From Pseudonocardia endophytica (lineage in GTDB: Bacteria > Actinomycetota > Actinomycetes > Mycobacteriales > Pseudonocardiaceae), in NCBI RefSeq assembly GCF_004339565.1, contig NZ_SMFZ01000001.1, positions 1-64,000 of the forward strand: a stretch of 64,000 nt of DNA, read 5' to 3'. A model generated the notes under the pieces. That model saw only the letters and a list, made by a program, of their open reading frames with translations. It was not told the origin of the DNA and made no database searches. Each line of letters begins with the position of its first letter. Position 1 is the first letter of the stretch. The translations under genes were made by a program, and so were the position numbers. Positions 9,445-18,204 of this stretch are shown here, piece after piece.

Positions 9445-11375
9445 CAGTGCGGCACCTTCCCGTTGCGCGACGGCCCCGGAGCGTCGAGCAGGTTCAGCTG
9501 TATCGCCGACGTGATCGCGGCGGGCGCCGTCTGTCCCAGACCGCAGATCGATGCGTCCCGCATCACCCGCGCCAGGTCCTCCAGCAGCGCCAGCTCCGTC
9601 TCCCGCGAGCCGATCGGCGCGTCCCGCTCCAGGCGGGCCAGCACCTCCTCCTGGCGCACCGTGCCGACCCGGCAGGGCACGCACTGCCCGCACGACTCGT
9701 CGCGGAAGAACGCGGCGATCCGGCGGAGTGTGCCGGTCAGGTCGGCCTCGGTGTCGAACACGAGCACGACGCCGGACCCGACCGTCGCCCCGATCTCCCG
9801 GGTGCCCTCCAGCGTGAGCGGCACGTCGAGCTGGTCGGGGTTCACGAACCCGCCGGCCGCGCCGCCGAGCAGCACCGTGCGCAGCTCGCCCCGGGCGCCC
9901 CCGGCCTGGTCGAGCAGCTCGCGCAGCGTCGTGCCGAAGTCGACCTCGTAGACACCGGGCGTGCCGACGGCGCCGGACACGCAGAACAGCTTCGGACCGG
10001 TCGAGCGGTCCCCGCCGACGGACGCGAACGCCGGCCCGCCGATGTTCAGGATCTCCAGGACGTTGTACAGCGTCTCCACGTTGTTGATCGCCGTGGGCTT
10101 GCCGAACAGGCCGTGGGTGGCCGGGAACGGCGGCTTGTTCCGCGGCTCGCCGCGGTAGCCCTCCAGGGACTCCAGCAGCGCCGTCTCCTCGCCGCAGATG
10201 TACGCCCCGGCGCCGCGACGCAGCTCGATGTCGAACGCGAAGCCCTCGCCCATCACGTCGTCGCCGAGATAGCCGCGGTTGCGGGCGGCGTCGATCGCGT
10301 CCTGCAGACGGCGGGTGGCCAGCGGGTACTCGCCGCGGATGTAGATGTAGCCCTGGGTCGCGCCGGTGACGTACCCACCGATCGTCATGGCCTCGACCAG
10401 CCCGTACGGGTCGCCCTCCATGAGCACGCGGTCCTTGAACGTGCCGGGCTCGGACTCGTCGGCGTTGCAGATCATGTAGTGCGGGCGTTCCGGTGCCGCG
10501 GACACGCCCTCCCACTTCACGCCGGTCGGGAACGCGGCGCCACCGCGGCCGGTGAGCGAGGAGTCCTTGAGCTCCTTCACCACCCGGGTCGGGCCGAGGT
10601 CGATCGCGCGGCGCAGCGCGGAGTAGCCGCCCTGCGAGCGGTAGTCGTCCAGGCTCGACGGATCGACGACACCGATCCGGCGCAGCAGCCGCAGGTTCTC
10701 GTACGCACGGGTCTGCGGGGCGGAGACGGTCGTGTCGGCGAACCGCGCGTCGGCGCGGTCCGCGACCGGGTCGCCCACCGGCACCCGGGTCGCGGCCAGG
10801 ACGTCGTCCGGCGTGGCCGGGGCCTGACTGAAGTCCGGCTCCCCGGCGCGCTGGTGCATCACGGCCGGTGCGCGCTCGCACAGGCCAAGGCACGGGCTGC
10901 GCACCCAGCAGGACGTCCCCTCCGACGGGGCGCCGGGCGACGCGCCGTCGGGGTCCGGGCCCGGCGCGTGCCCACCGCCCTCCGGCCCCAGCTCCTTCTC
11001 CAGCAGGGCGGCGATGTCCTCGCCGCCGTTCGGGCCGCACGCCACGTCGTCGCAGACGTGGACGGTGCGCGGCGCGCGGGGCTCGACCGAGAACATCGCG
11101 TAGAACGTGGCCACGCCGTAGATCTCGGCGGGCGGCACGTTCAGCGTCTGCGCGACGTGGTTCAGCGCGCCCTCGGAGATCCAGCCGGCCGCGTCCTGCA
11201 CGGCGTGCAGCACGGGCAGCAGCAGATGGCGCCGCGCCCGCGCCCCGTGCCCGCCGTGCACCGACCGCGTCGGAACGTCCGAGTGGACGGGAGCGGGGAC
11301 GTGCGTCGCGAACGCGGTGTCGATCGCCTCCCGCTCGGCCGCGCTCGGCTCGGCCGCCGACAGATGAAGATCCAT
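9444..11375 (-). CDS. NuoE-NuoF fusion, NAD-reducing diaphorase subunit of formate dehydrogenase
   Basis: A 643-residue fusion. The first ~190 residues are a thioredoxin-like [2Fe-2S] domain of the NuoE/FdsG type, with cysteine pairs in CDDVACG and CLGLCER. The remainder is NuoF/FdsB-like: GRGGAAFPTG (NADH/FMN binding), CNADESEPGTFKDR, GAGAYICGEETALLES and the N3-type [4Fe-4S] ligands in ESCGQCVPCR and SICGLG. It should oxidise or reduce NAD(H) through FMN and exchange electrons with the Fe-S subunit. The ATG at 11375 shares a base with the fdhA stop (TAATG). Complex I subunits E and F are usually separate genes. The fusion and its context point to formate dehydrogenase rather than complex I. 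Confidence 0.9.
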   Translation of the reverse strand: MDLHLSAAEPSAAEREAIDTAFATHVPAPVHSDVPTRSVHGGHGARARRHLLLPVLHAVQDAAGWISEGALNHVAQTLNVPPAEIYGVATFYAMFSVEPRAPRTVHVCDDVACGPNGGEDIAALLEKELGPEGGGHAPGPDPDGASPGAPSEGTSCWVRSPCLGLCERAPAVMHQRAGEPDFSQAPATPDDVLAATRVPVGDPVADRADARFADTTVSAPQTRAYENLRLLRRIGVVDPSSLDDYRSQGGYSALRRAIDLGPTRVVKELKDSSLTGRGGAAFPTGVKWEGVSAAPERPHYMICNADESEPGTFKDRVLMEGDPYGLVEAMTIGGYVTGATQGYIYIRGEYPLATRRLQDAIDAARNRGYLGDDVMGEGFAFDIELRRGAGAYICGEETALLESLEGYRGEPRNKPPFPATHGLFGKPTAINNVETLYNVLEILNIGGPAFASVGGDRSTGPKLFCVSGAVGTPGVYEVDFGTTLRELLDQAGGARGELRTVLLGGAAGGFVNPDQLDVPLTLEGTREIGATVGSGVVLVFDTEADLTGTLRRIAAFFRDESCGQCVPCRVGTVRQEEVLARLERDAPIGSRETELALLEDLARVMRDASICGLGQTAPAAITSAIQLNLLDAPGPSRNGKVPH

Positions 11376-13315
11376 TACGCTCCTGCCGCCGGCAGCGCGC
11401 CGGCTCCGTCGTTCTCGATCTTCTCGATCCGGACCGCGGTGGCCTTGAACTCCGACGTCCCGGACTTCGGGTCCCACGCGTCGTTGGTCAGCACGTTCAC
11501 GTCCACCTCCTCGGTGAAGTGCGGCGTGAACGACGCCAGCCCGGGCCGCAGCGACGGGTCCAGCGACACCGGCGCCTCGACCGCCCCGCGGCGCGACACC
11601 ACCCGGATCCGCTCGCCGTCGGCGATGCCGAGCTTCGCCGCGTCCTCGGCGTCCATCCGCAGCGACTCCGGACGGCGCAGCGGCGAGGAGTAGCCACCGG
11701 TCTGCACGCCCGAGTTGTACGCGTCCAGCACGCGGACCGTGGTGAGCCGGATCGGGAAGTCCGCGTCCAGCACGTCCACCGGTGCGACGTGCTCGACGGG
11801 CGTGAACGGCGCGGGCGTCCCGAGCTTCTCCGGGTCGCGCTCCCAGAGCCGGGCGTGCATCAGCGGGGTGCCCGGGTGCTCGAGGTCCGGGCACGGCCAC
11901 TGGAGGCCGCCGAGCTCGTCGAGCCGCTGGTAGCTCATGCCGTGATGCCAGTTCAACGACAGCGACCGCAGCTCGTCCCACACCTGCTCGGCCGTCGGCT
12001 CGCCGAAGGAGTGCCCGAGACGGTCGGCCAGGTTGCAGATGATGTGCGTGTCCGGGCGCGCCTGACCCGGCGGGTCGATCGCCTTGCGGACCCGCTGCAC
12101 CCGGCGTTCGGAGTTCGTGACGGTGCCCTCGTACTCGCACCAGTCCGCCGCCGACGGGAACACGACGTCCGCGAGCTCCGCCGTCGCCGTCCGGAAGATG
12201 TCCTGGACGATCAGGCAGTCCAGGCCCTCCAGCAGGTGCCGGGCGTGCGTGGCGTTCGCCTCGGACTCGGCCGGGTTCTCGCCGATGCAGTACAGCGCGT
12301 TCAGCTCGCCGCGCTCCATCGCCTCGAACATCTCCGAGAGGTGCATGCCCTTCTGCGGCGAGATCTCGCAGTCCCACGCCGTCTCGAAGCGGTGGCGCGC
12401 CTGGTCGTCGCCGAGGTCGTAGCCACCGGGCAGCTTCGCCGGGATGGCGCCCATGTCGCCGCCGCCCTGCACGTTGTTCTGTCCGCGCAGCGGCACCAGC
12501 CCGGATCCGTAGCGGCCCACGTGCCCGGTCAGCAGCGCCAGGTTGATCAGCGCGAAGACGTAGTCGGCCGCGTTGTGGTGCTCGGTGATGCCGAGCGTCC
12601 AGCAGATCTGGGCGCGGTCGGCGCGGGCGTAGGCGTGCGCCAGCTCCTTGATCGTCGCCGCGGGCACGCCGGTGATCTCCTCACCGCGCTCGAGCGTGTA
12701 GGGCTCGACGGTCGCCGCGTAGTCGTCGAAACCGGTCGTGGCGCGGTCGACGAACGACCGGTTCACCAGCCCGGCGTGGATGATCTCCCGGCCGATCGCG
12801 TTGGCCAGCGCGATGTCGGTGCCCACGTCCAGGCCGAGCCACGCGTCCGCCCACTGCGCGGTCGACGTGCGCCTCGGGTCCACGGAGTACATCCGCGCCC
12901 CGTTCCGGATCCCTTGCAGCACATGGTGGAAGAAGATCGGGTGCGTCTCGCGGGCGTTGCTACCCCACAGGACGAGAAGGTCGGCGTTTTCCGCCTCGAC
13001 GTAGGCGGAGGTGCCGCCGCCGGCACCGAACACAGCCGTCAGACCGACGACGCTGGGAGCGTGTCAAGTGCGGTTGCAGGAGTCCACGTTGTTGGACCCC
13101 ATCACCGCCCTGGCGAACTTCTGCGAGGTGAAGTTCATCTCGTTGGTCGCCTTGGAGCAGCTGAACATGCCGAACCGGTCACCCGGCACGCCCCGCAGGC
13201 CGTCCGCGGCACGGTCCAGTGCCTCCTCCCAGGTCGCCGGGCGGAGCTCCCCGTTCTCACGGACGAGCGGCTCGGTGAGCCGGACGTGGCGGGGACGACG
13301 TCGGTTGCGTGCCAT
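11375..13315 (-). CDS. fdhA: formate dehydrogenase catalytic subunit, selenocysteine-containing (in-frame TGA)
   Basis: Molybdopterin (bis-MGD) oxidoreductase catalytic subunit, 646 residues when TGA at 13066-13064 is read as selenocysteine 84. Residues before it (GSNNVDSCNRT) and after it (HAPSVVGLTAVFGAGGGTSA) are continuous with the family, where E. coli FdhF has Sec followed by HGPSV. Further landmarks are GTDIALANAIG, GITEHHNAADYVFALINLALLTGH, LRGQNNVQGGGDMG and the C-terminal MopB-CT beta-barrel. The N-terminal [4Fe-4S] module is missing here and is encoded by the gene at 8266. The ATG at 13315 has a GGAGG about 7 nt upstream. A conventional gene caller would split this gene at the TGA. 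The cytoplasmic reaction is formate to CO2. Confidence 0.93.
13035..13051 (-). promoter_or_regulatory. SECIS-like hairpin
   Basis: Minus-strand sequence GUCGUC-GGUCU-GACGGC forms a 6-bp stem (one U-G pair) with the loop GGUCU. The loop begins exactly 18 nt after the UGA at 13066-13064. As I recall the E. coli fdhF element, it has the same GGUCU loop at the same distance. This is the expected signal for SelB-directed selenocysteine insertion. Confidence 0.82.
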
Positions 13316-13486
13316 CGGCGAACCTCCTGGCGAACACGTGTTGCAGGCCGTCTCCCACTGTAGGTCATGTAGAGATCCACATCACAGGACGCTCCAGAAA
13401 AGGTCCTGAGAGCGGACCGACGCTCGGCTTTGCCGGTACGGCAACTTGTCTTGCAGTAGTCGCACGGCCGGGCACATGATCTCGGC

Positions 13487-14536
13487 ATGGATGACAACGA
13501 TGTTCAGTACGACGTGGTCGTGGTCGGTGGCGGAGCGGCCGGGCTCTCCGGGGCCTTGCTGCTGGCCCGCGCGCGCTACCGCGTCCTGGTGCTCGACGAC
13601 GGCACCCCGCGCAACGCCCCGGCCGACGGCGTGCACAACTGGCTGACGCGCGACGGCCTGCCGCCCGCCGAGATCGGGCGGATCGGGCGCGCGGAGGTGA
13701 CCGGCTACGGCGGCGTCGTGCGCGACGCGCGGGTGACCGGTGCGCGGACCGGCTCCGGTGTCGTCGTCGTGACCAGCGGGGACGGCACCGAGTACCGGGC
13801 GCGCCGGCTGCTCGTGACCACCGGGCTCACCGACGAGATCCCGCCGGTCGACGGCCTGACCGAACGGTGGGGTTCCGACGTGTTCGGCTGCCCGTTCTGC
13901 CACGCGTGGGAGCACCGCGACACCCGGATCGGCGTGCTGTCCACCGGCCCGCACGACCTGATGAAGGTGCACATCGCCCGACGCTGGTCGGACGACGTGA
14001 CCCTGTTCCTGCACACCGGGCCCGAGCCCGACGACGAGCAGTGGGCCGGGTACGCGACGGCGGGCGTCACGGTCGTCGACGGCGAGGTGGCCGGCACCGT
14101 CGTCTCCGACGGCAGGCTCACCGGTCTGCGGCTGGGTTCCGGGACGGTCGTGCCGGTCGACGCGCTGACGATCTCGCCTCGCGCGGTGGCGCGGGCCGGG
14201 TTCCTGGCCGGGCTCGGCCTGGAGCCGGTGGAGCACCCGTCCGGGCTCGGCGCGGCCGTGCCCGCCGGGCCGGACGGGAGCACGTCGGTTCCCGGGATCT
14301 ACGCGGCGGGGAACGTCGTCGACCCGATGGCGACCGTGCCCGCCGCCGTCGCCGCCGGGAGCGTGGCGGCCGCCGGGATCGCCCGCGACCTGATCATGTC
14401 CGACCTGGCGACCGCCACCGGCACCGCCGCCGACGCCCGTGCCGCGGCCGACCCGTTCTCGGCCGCGTCCGAGGCGGAGTGCGCGACCCGTGTCGCCGGG
14501 GACCGGGTGCACGGTCTCGATGTCCCGGTCCGATAG
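13487..14536 (+). CDS. NAD(P)/FAD-dependent oxidoreductase, thioredoxin reductase-like
   Basis: A 349-residue flavoprotein. It starts with the FAD-binding GGGAAGLSGALLLARA near residue 15, has a CPFC dithiol motif (FGCPFCHAWEH) around residue 140 in the position of the thioredoxin-reductase disulfide, and ends with IYAAGNVVDP, the second FAD motif. The NAD(P)H-binding glycine motif between them is degenerate (GVLSTGPHDLMK). The role may be reduction of a small dithiol partner or of a xenobiotic. It is transcribed away from fdhA across a 171-bp gap with no obvious shared operator, so a link to formate metabolism is only positional. Confidence 0.85.
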   Translation: MDDNDVQYDVVVVGGGAAGLSGALLLARARYRVLVLDDGTPRNAPADGVHNWLTRDGLPPAEIGRIGRAEVTGYGGVVRDARVTGARTGSGVVVVTSGDGTEYRARRLLVTTGLTDEIPPVDGLTERWGSDVFGCPFCHAWEHRDTRIGVLSTGPHDLMKVHIARRWSDDVTLFLHTGPEPDDEQWAGYATAGVTVVDGEVAGTVVSDGRLTGLRLGSGTVVPVDALTISPRAVARAGFLAGLGLEPVEHPSGLGAAVPAGPDGSTSVPGIYAAGNVVDPMATVPAAVAAGSVAAAGIARDLIMSDLATATGTAADARAAADPFSAASEAECATRVAGDRVHGLDVPVR

Positions 14537-14540
14537 GCGG

Positions 14541-14636
14541 CCGCGCCGTCCCCGAGCCGCGCCGTCCCCGAGCCGCGCCGTCCCCGAGCCGCGCCGTCCC
14601 CGAGCCGCGCCGTCCCCGAGCCGCGCCGTCCCCGAG
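14541..14636. repeat. 16-bp tandem repeat, six copies
   Basis: The unit CCGCGCCGTCCCCGAG occurs six times without mismatch starting 4 nt after the stop of the oxidoreductase gene, and a seventh partial copy follows. There is no spacer, so it is not CRISPR-like. Copy number may vary between strains. Confidence 0.9.
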
Positions 14637-14782
14637 CCGCGCGGTCCGCTGTGCTCCCGCGCGCGCCGTGATGCGCGCGGCAGCCGATCCTCCGCGCAGG
14701 AGGTCCGCGTGATGCGTACACGTCAGGGCCTCGCCATCCCGATCGTCGACGGGGGGCGTCCGCACGCCGCCGACCACGACAA

Positions 14783-14880
14783 CGTGCCTCCCGATCGGTT
14801 TCGCGGATCGAGAGGTGCGTTGCGGCGGTCGCGGCAGCGGAAACGTGCCTCTCGATCCCGCCGAGGCATCGGGAGGCACG
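14783..14880. repeat. nested palindrome (family 3, copy A)
   Basis: A perfect 13-bp inverted repeat (14783-14795 with 14868-14880) encloses a second 14-bp inverted repeat with two wobble positions (14806-14819 with 14844-14857). A diverged relative is at 30337-30442. The surrounding 14637-14955 stretch holds no gene I can support. Confidence 0.65.
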
Positions 14881-14955
14881 TCCCGGTCGTCCGGTAGCCG
14901 AACGCCCACGCCACCCTGCCCGGACAGGACGGCCGTGACCGGCGACGGGCGGGCG

Positions 14956-16434
14956 TCAGACCGGTGGGTGCCGGTCGGCCCACGGGCGGGCCGCCTCCAG
15001 TTGTGTGGCTAGTGCGAGCATCCGCCCCTCCGCCCCGATCCCGCCGACGAGCTGGACGCCGAGCGGCAGGCCGCCGGGCGTGATGTACAGCGGGACGGAC
15101 ATCGCCGGACGGCCGGTGATGTTCGCGAGCTGGGTGTACGGCACCGGTCCGAGGTTGCGGTCGACGAGCGTGTCGACGACGTTCGTCCGGCCCAGCAGCC
15201 CGGCGACCCGGCCGGCGAGCACGGCGCGGGCGAGCCTGCGCATCGGCTCCGGGGTGGCCAGCTCCCCGATCCGCCACGGTGGGCGGGACAGCGTCGGGGT
15301 GAGCAGCAGGTCGTAGCGCTCGTGGAACGCGGCCAGGCGGCGGGTGTGCTCGTTCCACCGCGCGTACGCGGACAGGTAGGTGGGCGCCGAGGTGGCCCGC
15401 CCGAGCGCGGCCATCATGCGCGTCTCGAGCTCGAACGCGTCGTCGGCGGCCCCGGTGCGTGCGCGGGCGTCGGCGACCTGATGGGCCATCGACGCGAACC
15501 ACATCGTGAGGAAGTCGCGCGAGAGCTGCCGCTCGTCGACGCCGCTGCTCGCCGGTTCGACGGCGTGGCCGAGCCCGGTGAGCACGTCCGTCGCCTCGCG
15601 GACGGCGGCCAGCGCCTCCGGGTCGACCGTCCCGCCGATCGGCGACGCGGTGCTGACGCCGATCCGCAGCACACCGGGTTCGCGACGTGCGGCCTCGGTG
15701 TACGGCTCGTCCGGTGCCGCGAGCCGGTAGGGGGCGCCCGGCTCGGGTCCGACGAGCACGTCGAGCATCGCGGCGGTGTCCCGCACCGTCCGGGAGAGCA
15801 CGCCCTGCACGGCCGCGCCGTGCATCCGCTCGGACTGGTGCGGCCCGTCCGGGACCAGCCCGCGACCCGGCTTGAGCCCGAACAGCCCGCAGCAGGCGGC
15901 CGGGATGCGGATCGATCCCCCGCCGTCGCTCGCGCCGGCGACCGGCACGATCCCGGCCGCCACCGCCGCCGCGGACCCGCCGGACGAGCCGCCCGGCGTG
16001 CGGGTGAGGTCCCACGGGTTGCGGGCGGTCGGGCCGGCGACCGGCTCGGTGATCGCCTTCGCGCCGAACTCCGGCGTCGACGTCTTGCCGAACACCACCA
16101 GCCCGGCGTCCAGCCAGCGCCGCACGACCTCGGAGTGCCGCTCGGCGGGGACCGTCGCGAGCGGCCCGGTCCCGGCGGCCGTCGGGACGCCTGCGTAGTG
16201 CTGGCCGAGGTCCTTGATCAGGAACGGAACGCCGGCGAACGGGCCCGACAGCGTCTCCGAGAGCCTCGCGCGGGCCTGGGCGTGCATCGGCCGCGCGATC
16301 GCGCCGATGCGTCCGTCCACCTCGGCGGCGCGGGCGGTCGCGGCGTCCAGCAGCTCGGCCGCCGAGACCTCGCCCTTCTCGACCAGTGCGGCCAGCCCGA
16401 CGGCGTCGTACGAGCGGTACTCGGCGTAGTCCAT
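14956..16434 (-). CDS. amidase (amidase signature family)
   Basis: A 492-residue amidase-signature enzyme with the Ser-cisSer-Lys catalytic triad in view: Lys74 in FLIKDLG, Ser150 in the GGSSGGS run, and nucleophile Ser174 in [10 protein letters not shown]. The C-terminal block [10 protein letters not shown] is also typical. It hydrolyses an amide to acid and ammonia; family members act on acylamides, aryl amides or nylon oligomers, so the substrate is open. This protein is not the GatA type: no gatB or gatC neighbours exist and the sequence ends soon after the conserved core. It stands alone between the repeat region and mobA on the same strand, with a 191-bp gap to mobA. Confidence 0.9.
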   Translation of the reverse strand: MDYAEYRSYDAVGLAALVEKGEVSAAELLDAATARAAEVDGRIGAIARPMHAQARARLSETLSGPFAGVPFLIKDLGQHYAGVPTAAGTGPLATVPAERHSEVVRRWLDAGLVVFGKTSTPEFGAKAITEPVAGPTARNPWDLTRTPGGSSGGSAAAVAAGIVPVAGASDGGGSIRIPAACCGLFGLKPGRGLVPDGPHQSERMHGAAVQGVLSRTVRDTAAMLDVLVGPEPGAPYRLAAPDEPYTEAARREPGVLRIGVSTASPIGGTVDPEALAAVREATDVLTGLGHAVEPASSGVDERQLSRDFLTMWFASMAHQVADARARTGAADDAFELETRMMAALGRATSAPTYLSAYARWNEHTRRLAAFHERYDLLLTPTLSRPPWRIGELATPEPMRRLARAVLAGRVAGLLGRTNVVDTLVDRNLGPVPYTQLANITGRPAMSVPLYITPGGLPLGVQLVGGIGAEGRMLALATQLEAARPWADRHPPV

Positions 16435-16625
16435 GCCAGGGATCCTTGCGGCGCAAGGGCGCCGTGTCGATGGCCGGACGTCCGCTCGGTACGCACCCTG
16501 ATCCGCAGAAGGCGCACCGGTCCGGCAACCGCGCGCAGCACGACGCGCGCGAACACCGGATCACCGCGCGTGGCGCCGGATCCCGCGCGGGCGGGGCACG
16601 TCCGGCGGGCGGTGCGGTCGTCGGG

Positions 16626-17264
16626 TCAGCGGCCGGGGCGTTCGTCCCGGGCTCTCGCGTACTCCTCGGGTGTGTTCACGTTCGTCAGCGACGCCAGGCC
16701 GGGGTCGTCCGTGACGAGCGCGGCGCGCAGCTCGTCCTCGGTCAGGTGACGCACACGGCACCGGTCGAACAGCGACGGCGGGCGCCCGTCGCCGGTCGCG
16801 GTCAGGTCACGGATCAGTCCGGTCAGCGACGTCCGGTAGACCGCCGCGAGCGGCTGGTGATGGCCGTGCGCGACCGGCAGCGCGACGTCGTCGTCGGCCC
16901 CGAGCGCGTCGAGCACGCAGGTCACGAACGCCGGAACCAGCAGCGGCATGTCGACGGCCGCCACGAATGCCCGATCCACCGTGTCCCCGACGGCCTCCAG
17001 GCCGACCCCGATGGCGGGCAGTGGGCCGAGGTCCGGCACCGGGTCGTCGACGACCTCGACGCCGTCGGCCAGTGCGGGCAGGTCCTGTGCGGCCGCGCGG
17101 ACCACGACGAGCGGGCCGTCGACCGCATCGCCGAGCACGGAGACCGTCCGGGCCAGCAGCGGCGTGCCGTGCCAGTCCAGCCACGCCTTCGGGGTTCCCA
17201 TCCGGGAGCTGCGGCCACCGGCGAGGACGATCCCGGCGGCCGGTCGCGACGGTGTTGCGGCCAC
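16626..17264 (-). CDS. mobA: molybdenum cofactor guanylyltransferase MobA
   Basis: Transfers GMP to molybdopterin to form the guanine dinucleotide form used by formate dehydrogenases. The 212-residue protein has the nucleotidyltransferase signature GIVLAGGRSSRMGTPKAWL at residues 11-29, the metal-binding VDMPLL around residue 105 and the C-terminal NVNTPEEY typical of MobA. It is divergent from fdhD across 45 bp. The GTG start has TAGGCT 6 nt upstream, so it is probably leaderless. Being only 3.3 kb from fdhA, it very likely supplies that enzyme. Identification is secure. Confidence 0.93.
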   Translation of the reverse strand: MAATPSRPAAGIVLAGGRSSRMGTPKAWLDWHGTPLLARTVSVLGDAVDGPLVVVRAAAQDLPALADGVEVVDDPVPDLGPLPAIGVGLEAVGDTVDRAFVAAVDMPLLVPAFVTCVLDALGADDDVALPVAHGHHQPLAAVYRTSLTGLIRDLTATGDGRPPSLFDRCRVRHLTEDELRAALVTDDPGLASLTNVNTPEEYARARDERPGR

Positions 17265-17309
17265 GCGACGAGCCTATTCTGGAGCACGTACCCGAACCGA
17301 GGAGGCGCC
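17265..17309. promoter_or_regulatory. overlapping divergent -10 boxes of mobA and fdhD
   Basis: The minus-strand TAGGCT (17276-17271, 6 nt before mobA) and the plus-strand TATTCT (17275-17280, upstream of fdhD) overlap by two bases, so the two promoters could exclude each other. fdhD has a strong GAGGAGG ribosome binding site at 17299-17305. Confidence 0.5.
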
Positions 17310-18137
17310 ATGGGCCGGCTGACCGTCCGCCGATCTGTCCTGCGGCTGACCCCCGACGGCGGGACGCGCTCCCGCCCGGACACGCTCGTCGCCGAGGAGC
17401 CGCTGGAGATCCGGGTCGGCGGCAAGCCCCTGTCGGTCACCATGCGCACACCGGGGCACGACGTCGAGCTCGCGCACGGCTTCCTGCTCACCGAGGGCGT
17501 GATCGGGACCGGCGACGACGTCGCCGTCGCGCGGTACTGCAACAGCGTCGACGACGAGGGTCGCAACACCTACAACGTGCTCGACGTCGATCTGGCCCCC
17601 GGCGTCGCGCCACCGGACGCGTCACTGGAACGGAACTTCTACACGACGTCGTCGTGCGGTGTGTGCGGCAAGGCGTCCCTGGACGCGGTGCGGCTCAAGA
17701 CCCGCCACTCCCCCGCCGCCGACCCGCTCACGCTGGACCGCGAGGTGCTCGTCTCGCTGCCGGACCGCCTGCGCGAGCACCAGAAGGTGTTCGGCTCGAC
17801 CGGCGGCCTGCACGCGGCCGGCCTGTTCCGGGCGGACGGATCGCTGATCGTCGCCCGCGAGGACGTGGGGCGGCACAACGCCGTCGACAAGGTGCTCGGC
17901 CACGTCCTGATGAACGGCGGGGTCCCCGCGACCGGGACCGTCCTGATGGTGTCCGGACGGGCGTCGTTCGAGCTGGTGCAGAAGGCCGTGATGGCCGGGG
18001 TGCCCGCACTGACCGCGGTGTCGGCGCCGTCGTCGCTGGCCGTGGAACTGGCCGAGGAGTCCGGAATGACGCTCGTCGGGTTCCTGCGCGGCGAGACCGG
18101 GAACGTCTACACCGGCGCGGAGCGCATCCGGGTCTGA
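17310..18137 (+). CDS. fdhD: formate dehydrogenase accessory sulfurtransferase FdhD
   Basis: FdhD carries sulfur from a cysteine desulfurase to the bis-MGD cofactor and is needed for active formate dehydrogenase. The 275-residue product shows the family motifs: TPGHDVELAHGFLLTEG, the catalytic CGVCGK (the CxxC that carries persulfide) around residues 113-118, the block FRADGSLIVAREDVGRHNAVDK, and the C-terminal GFLRGETGNVYTG. The ATG follows a GAGGAGG ribosome binding site. It is divergent from mobA and lies 4 kb from fdhA, so the locus is a functional formate dehydrogenase region. Identification is secure. Confidence 0.96.
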   Translation: MGRLTVRRSVLRLTPDGGTRSRPDTLVAEEPLEIRVGGKPLSVTMRTPGHDVELAHGFLLTEGVIGTGDDVAVARYCNSVDDEGRNTYNVLDVDLAPGVAPPDASLERNFYTTSSCGVCGKASLDAVRLKTRHSPAADPLTLDREVLVSLPDRLREHQKVFGSTGGLHAAGLFRADGSLIVAREDVGRHNAVDKVLGHVLMNGGVPATGTVLMVSGRASFELVQKAVMAGVPALTAVSAPSSLAVELAEESGMTLVGFLRGETGNVYTGAERIRV

Positions 18138-18204
18138 GCGTCCGCGGGCATCCCGGGGCAGGGCCGCTCCCGCTCCGGCACCGGGCGGCGCCGCGCCCCG
18201 CCGA

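Noticed and set aside
13135..13497. 120-codon minus-strand ORF upstream of fdhA
   Set aside because: It overlaps the secure fdhA start in another frame and has no recognisable domain.
14541..14636. CRISPR array
   Set aside because: The 16-bp units are directly adjacent with no spacers and no cas genes are present.
14712..14897. 61-codon plus-strand ORF with a good AGGAGG site
   Set aside because: It consists almost entirely of the family 3 palindrome, with an Arg-rich translation that no family supports; more likely chance.
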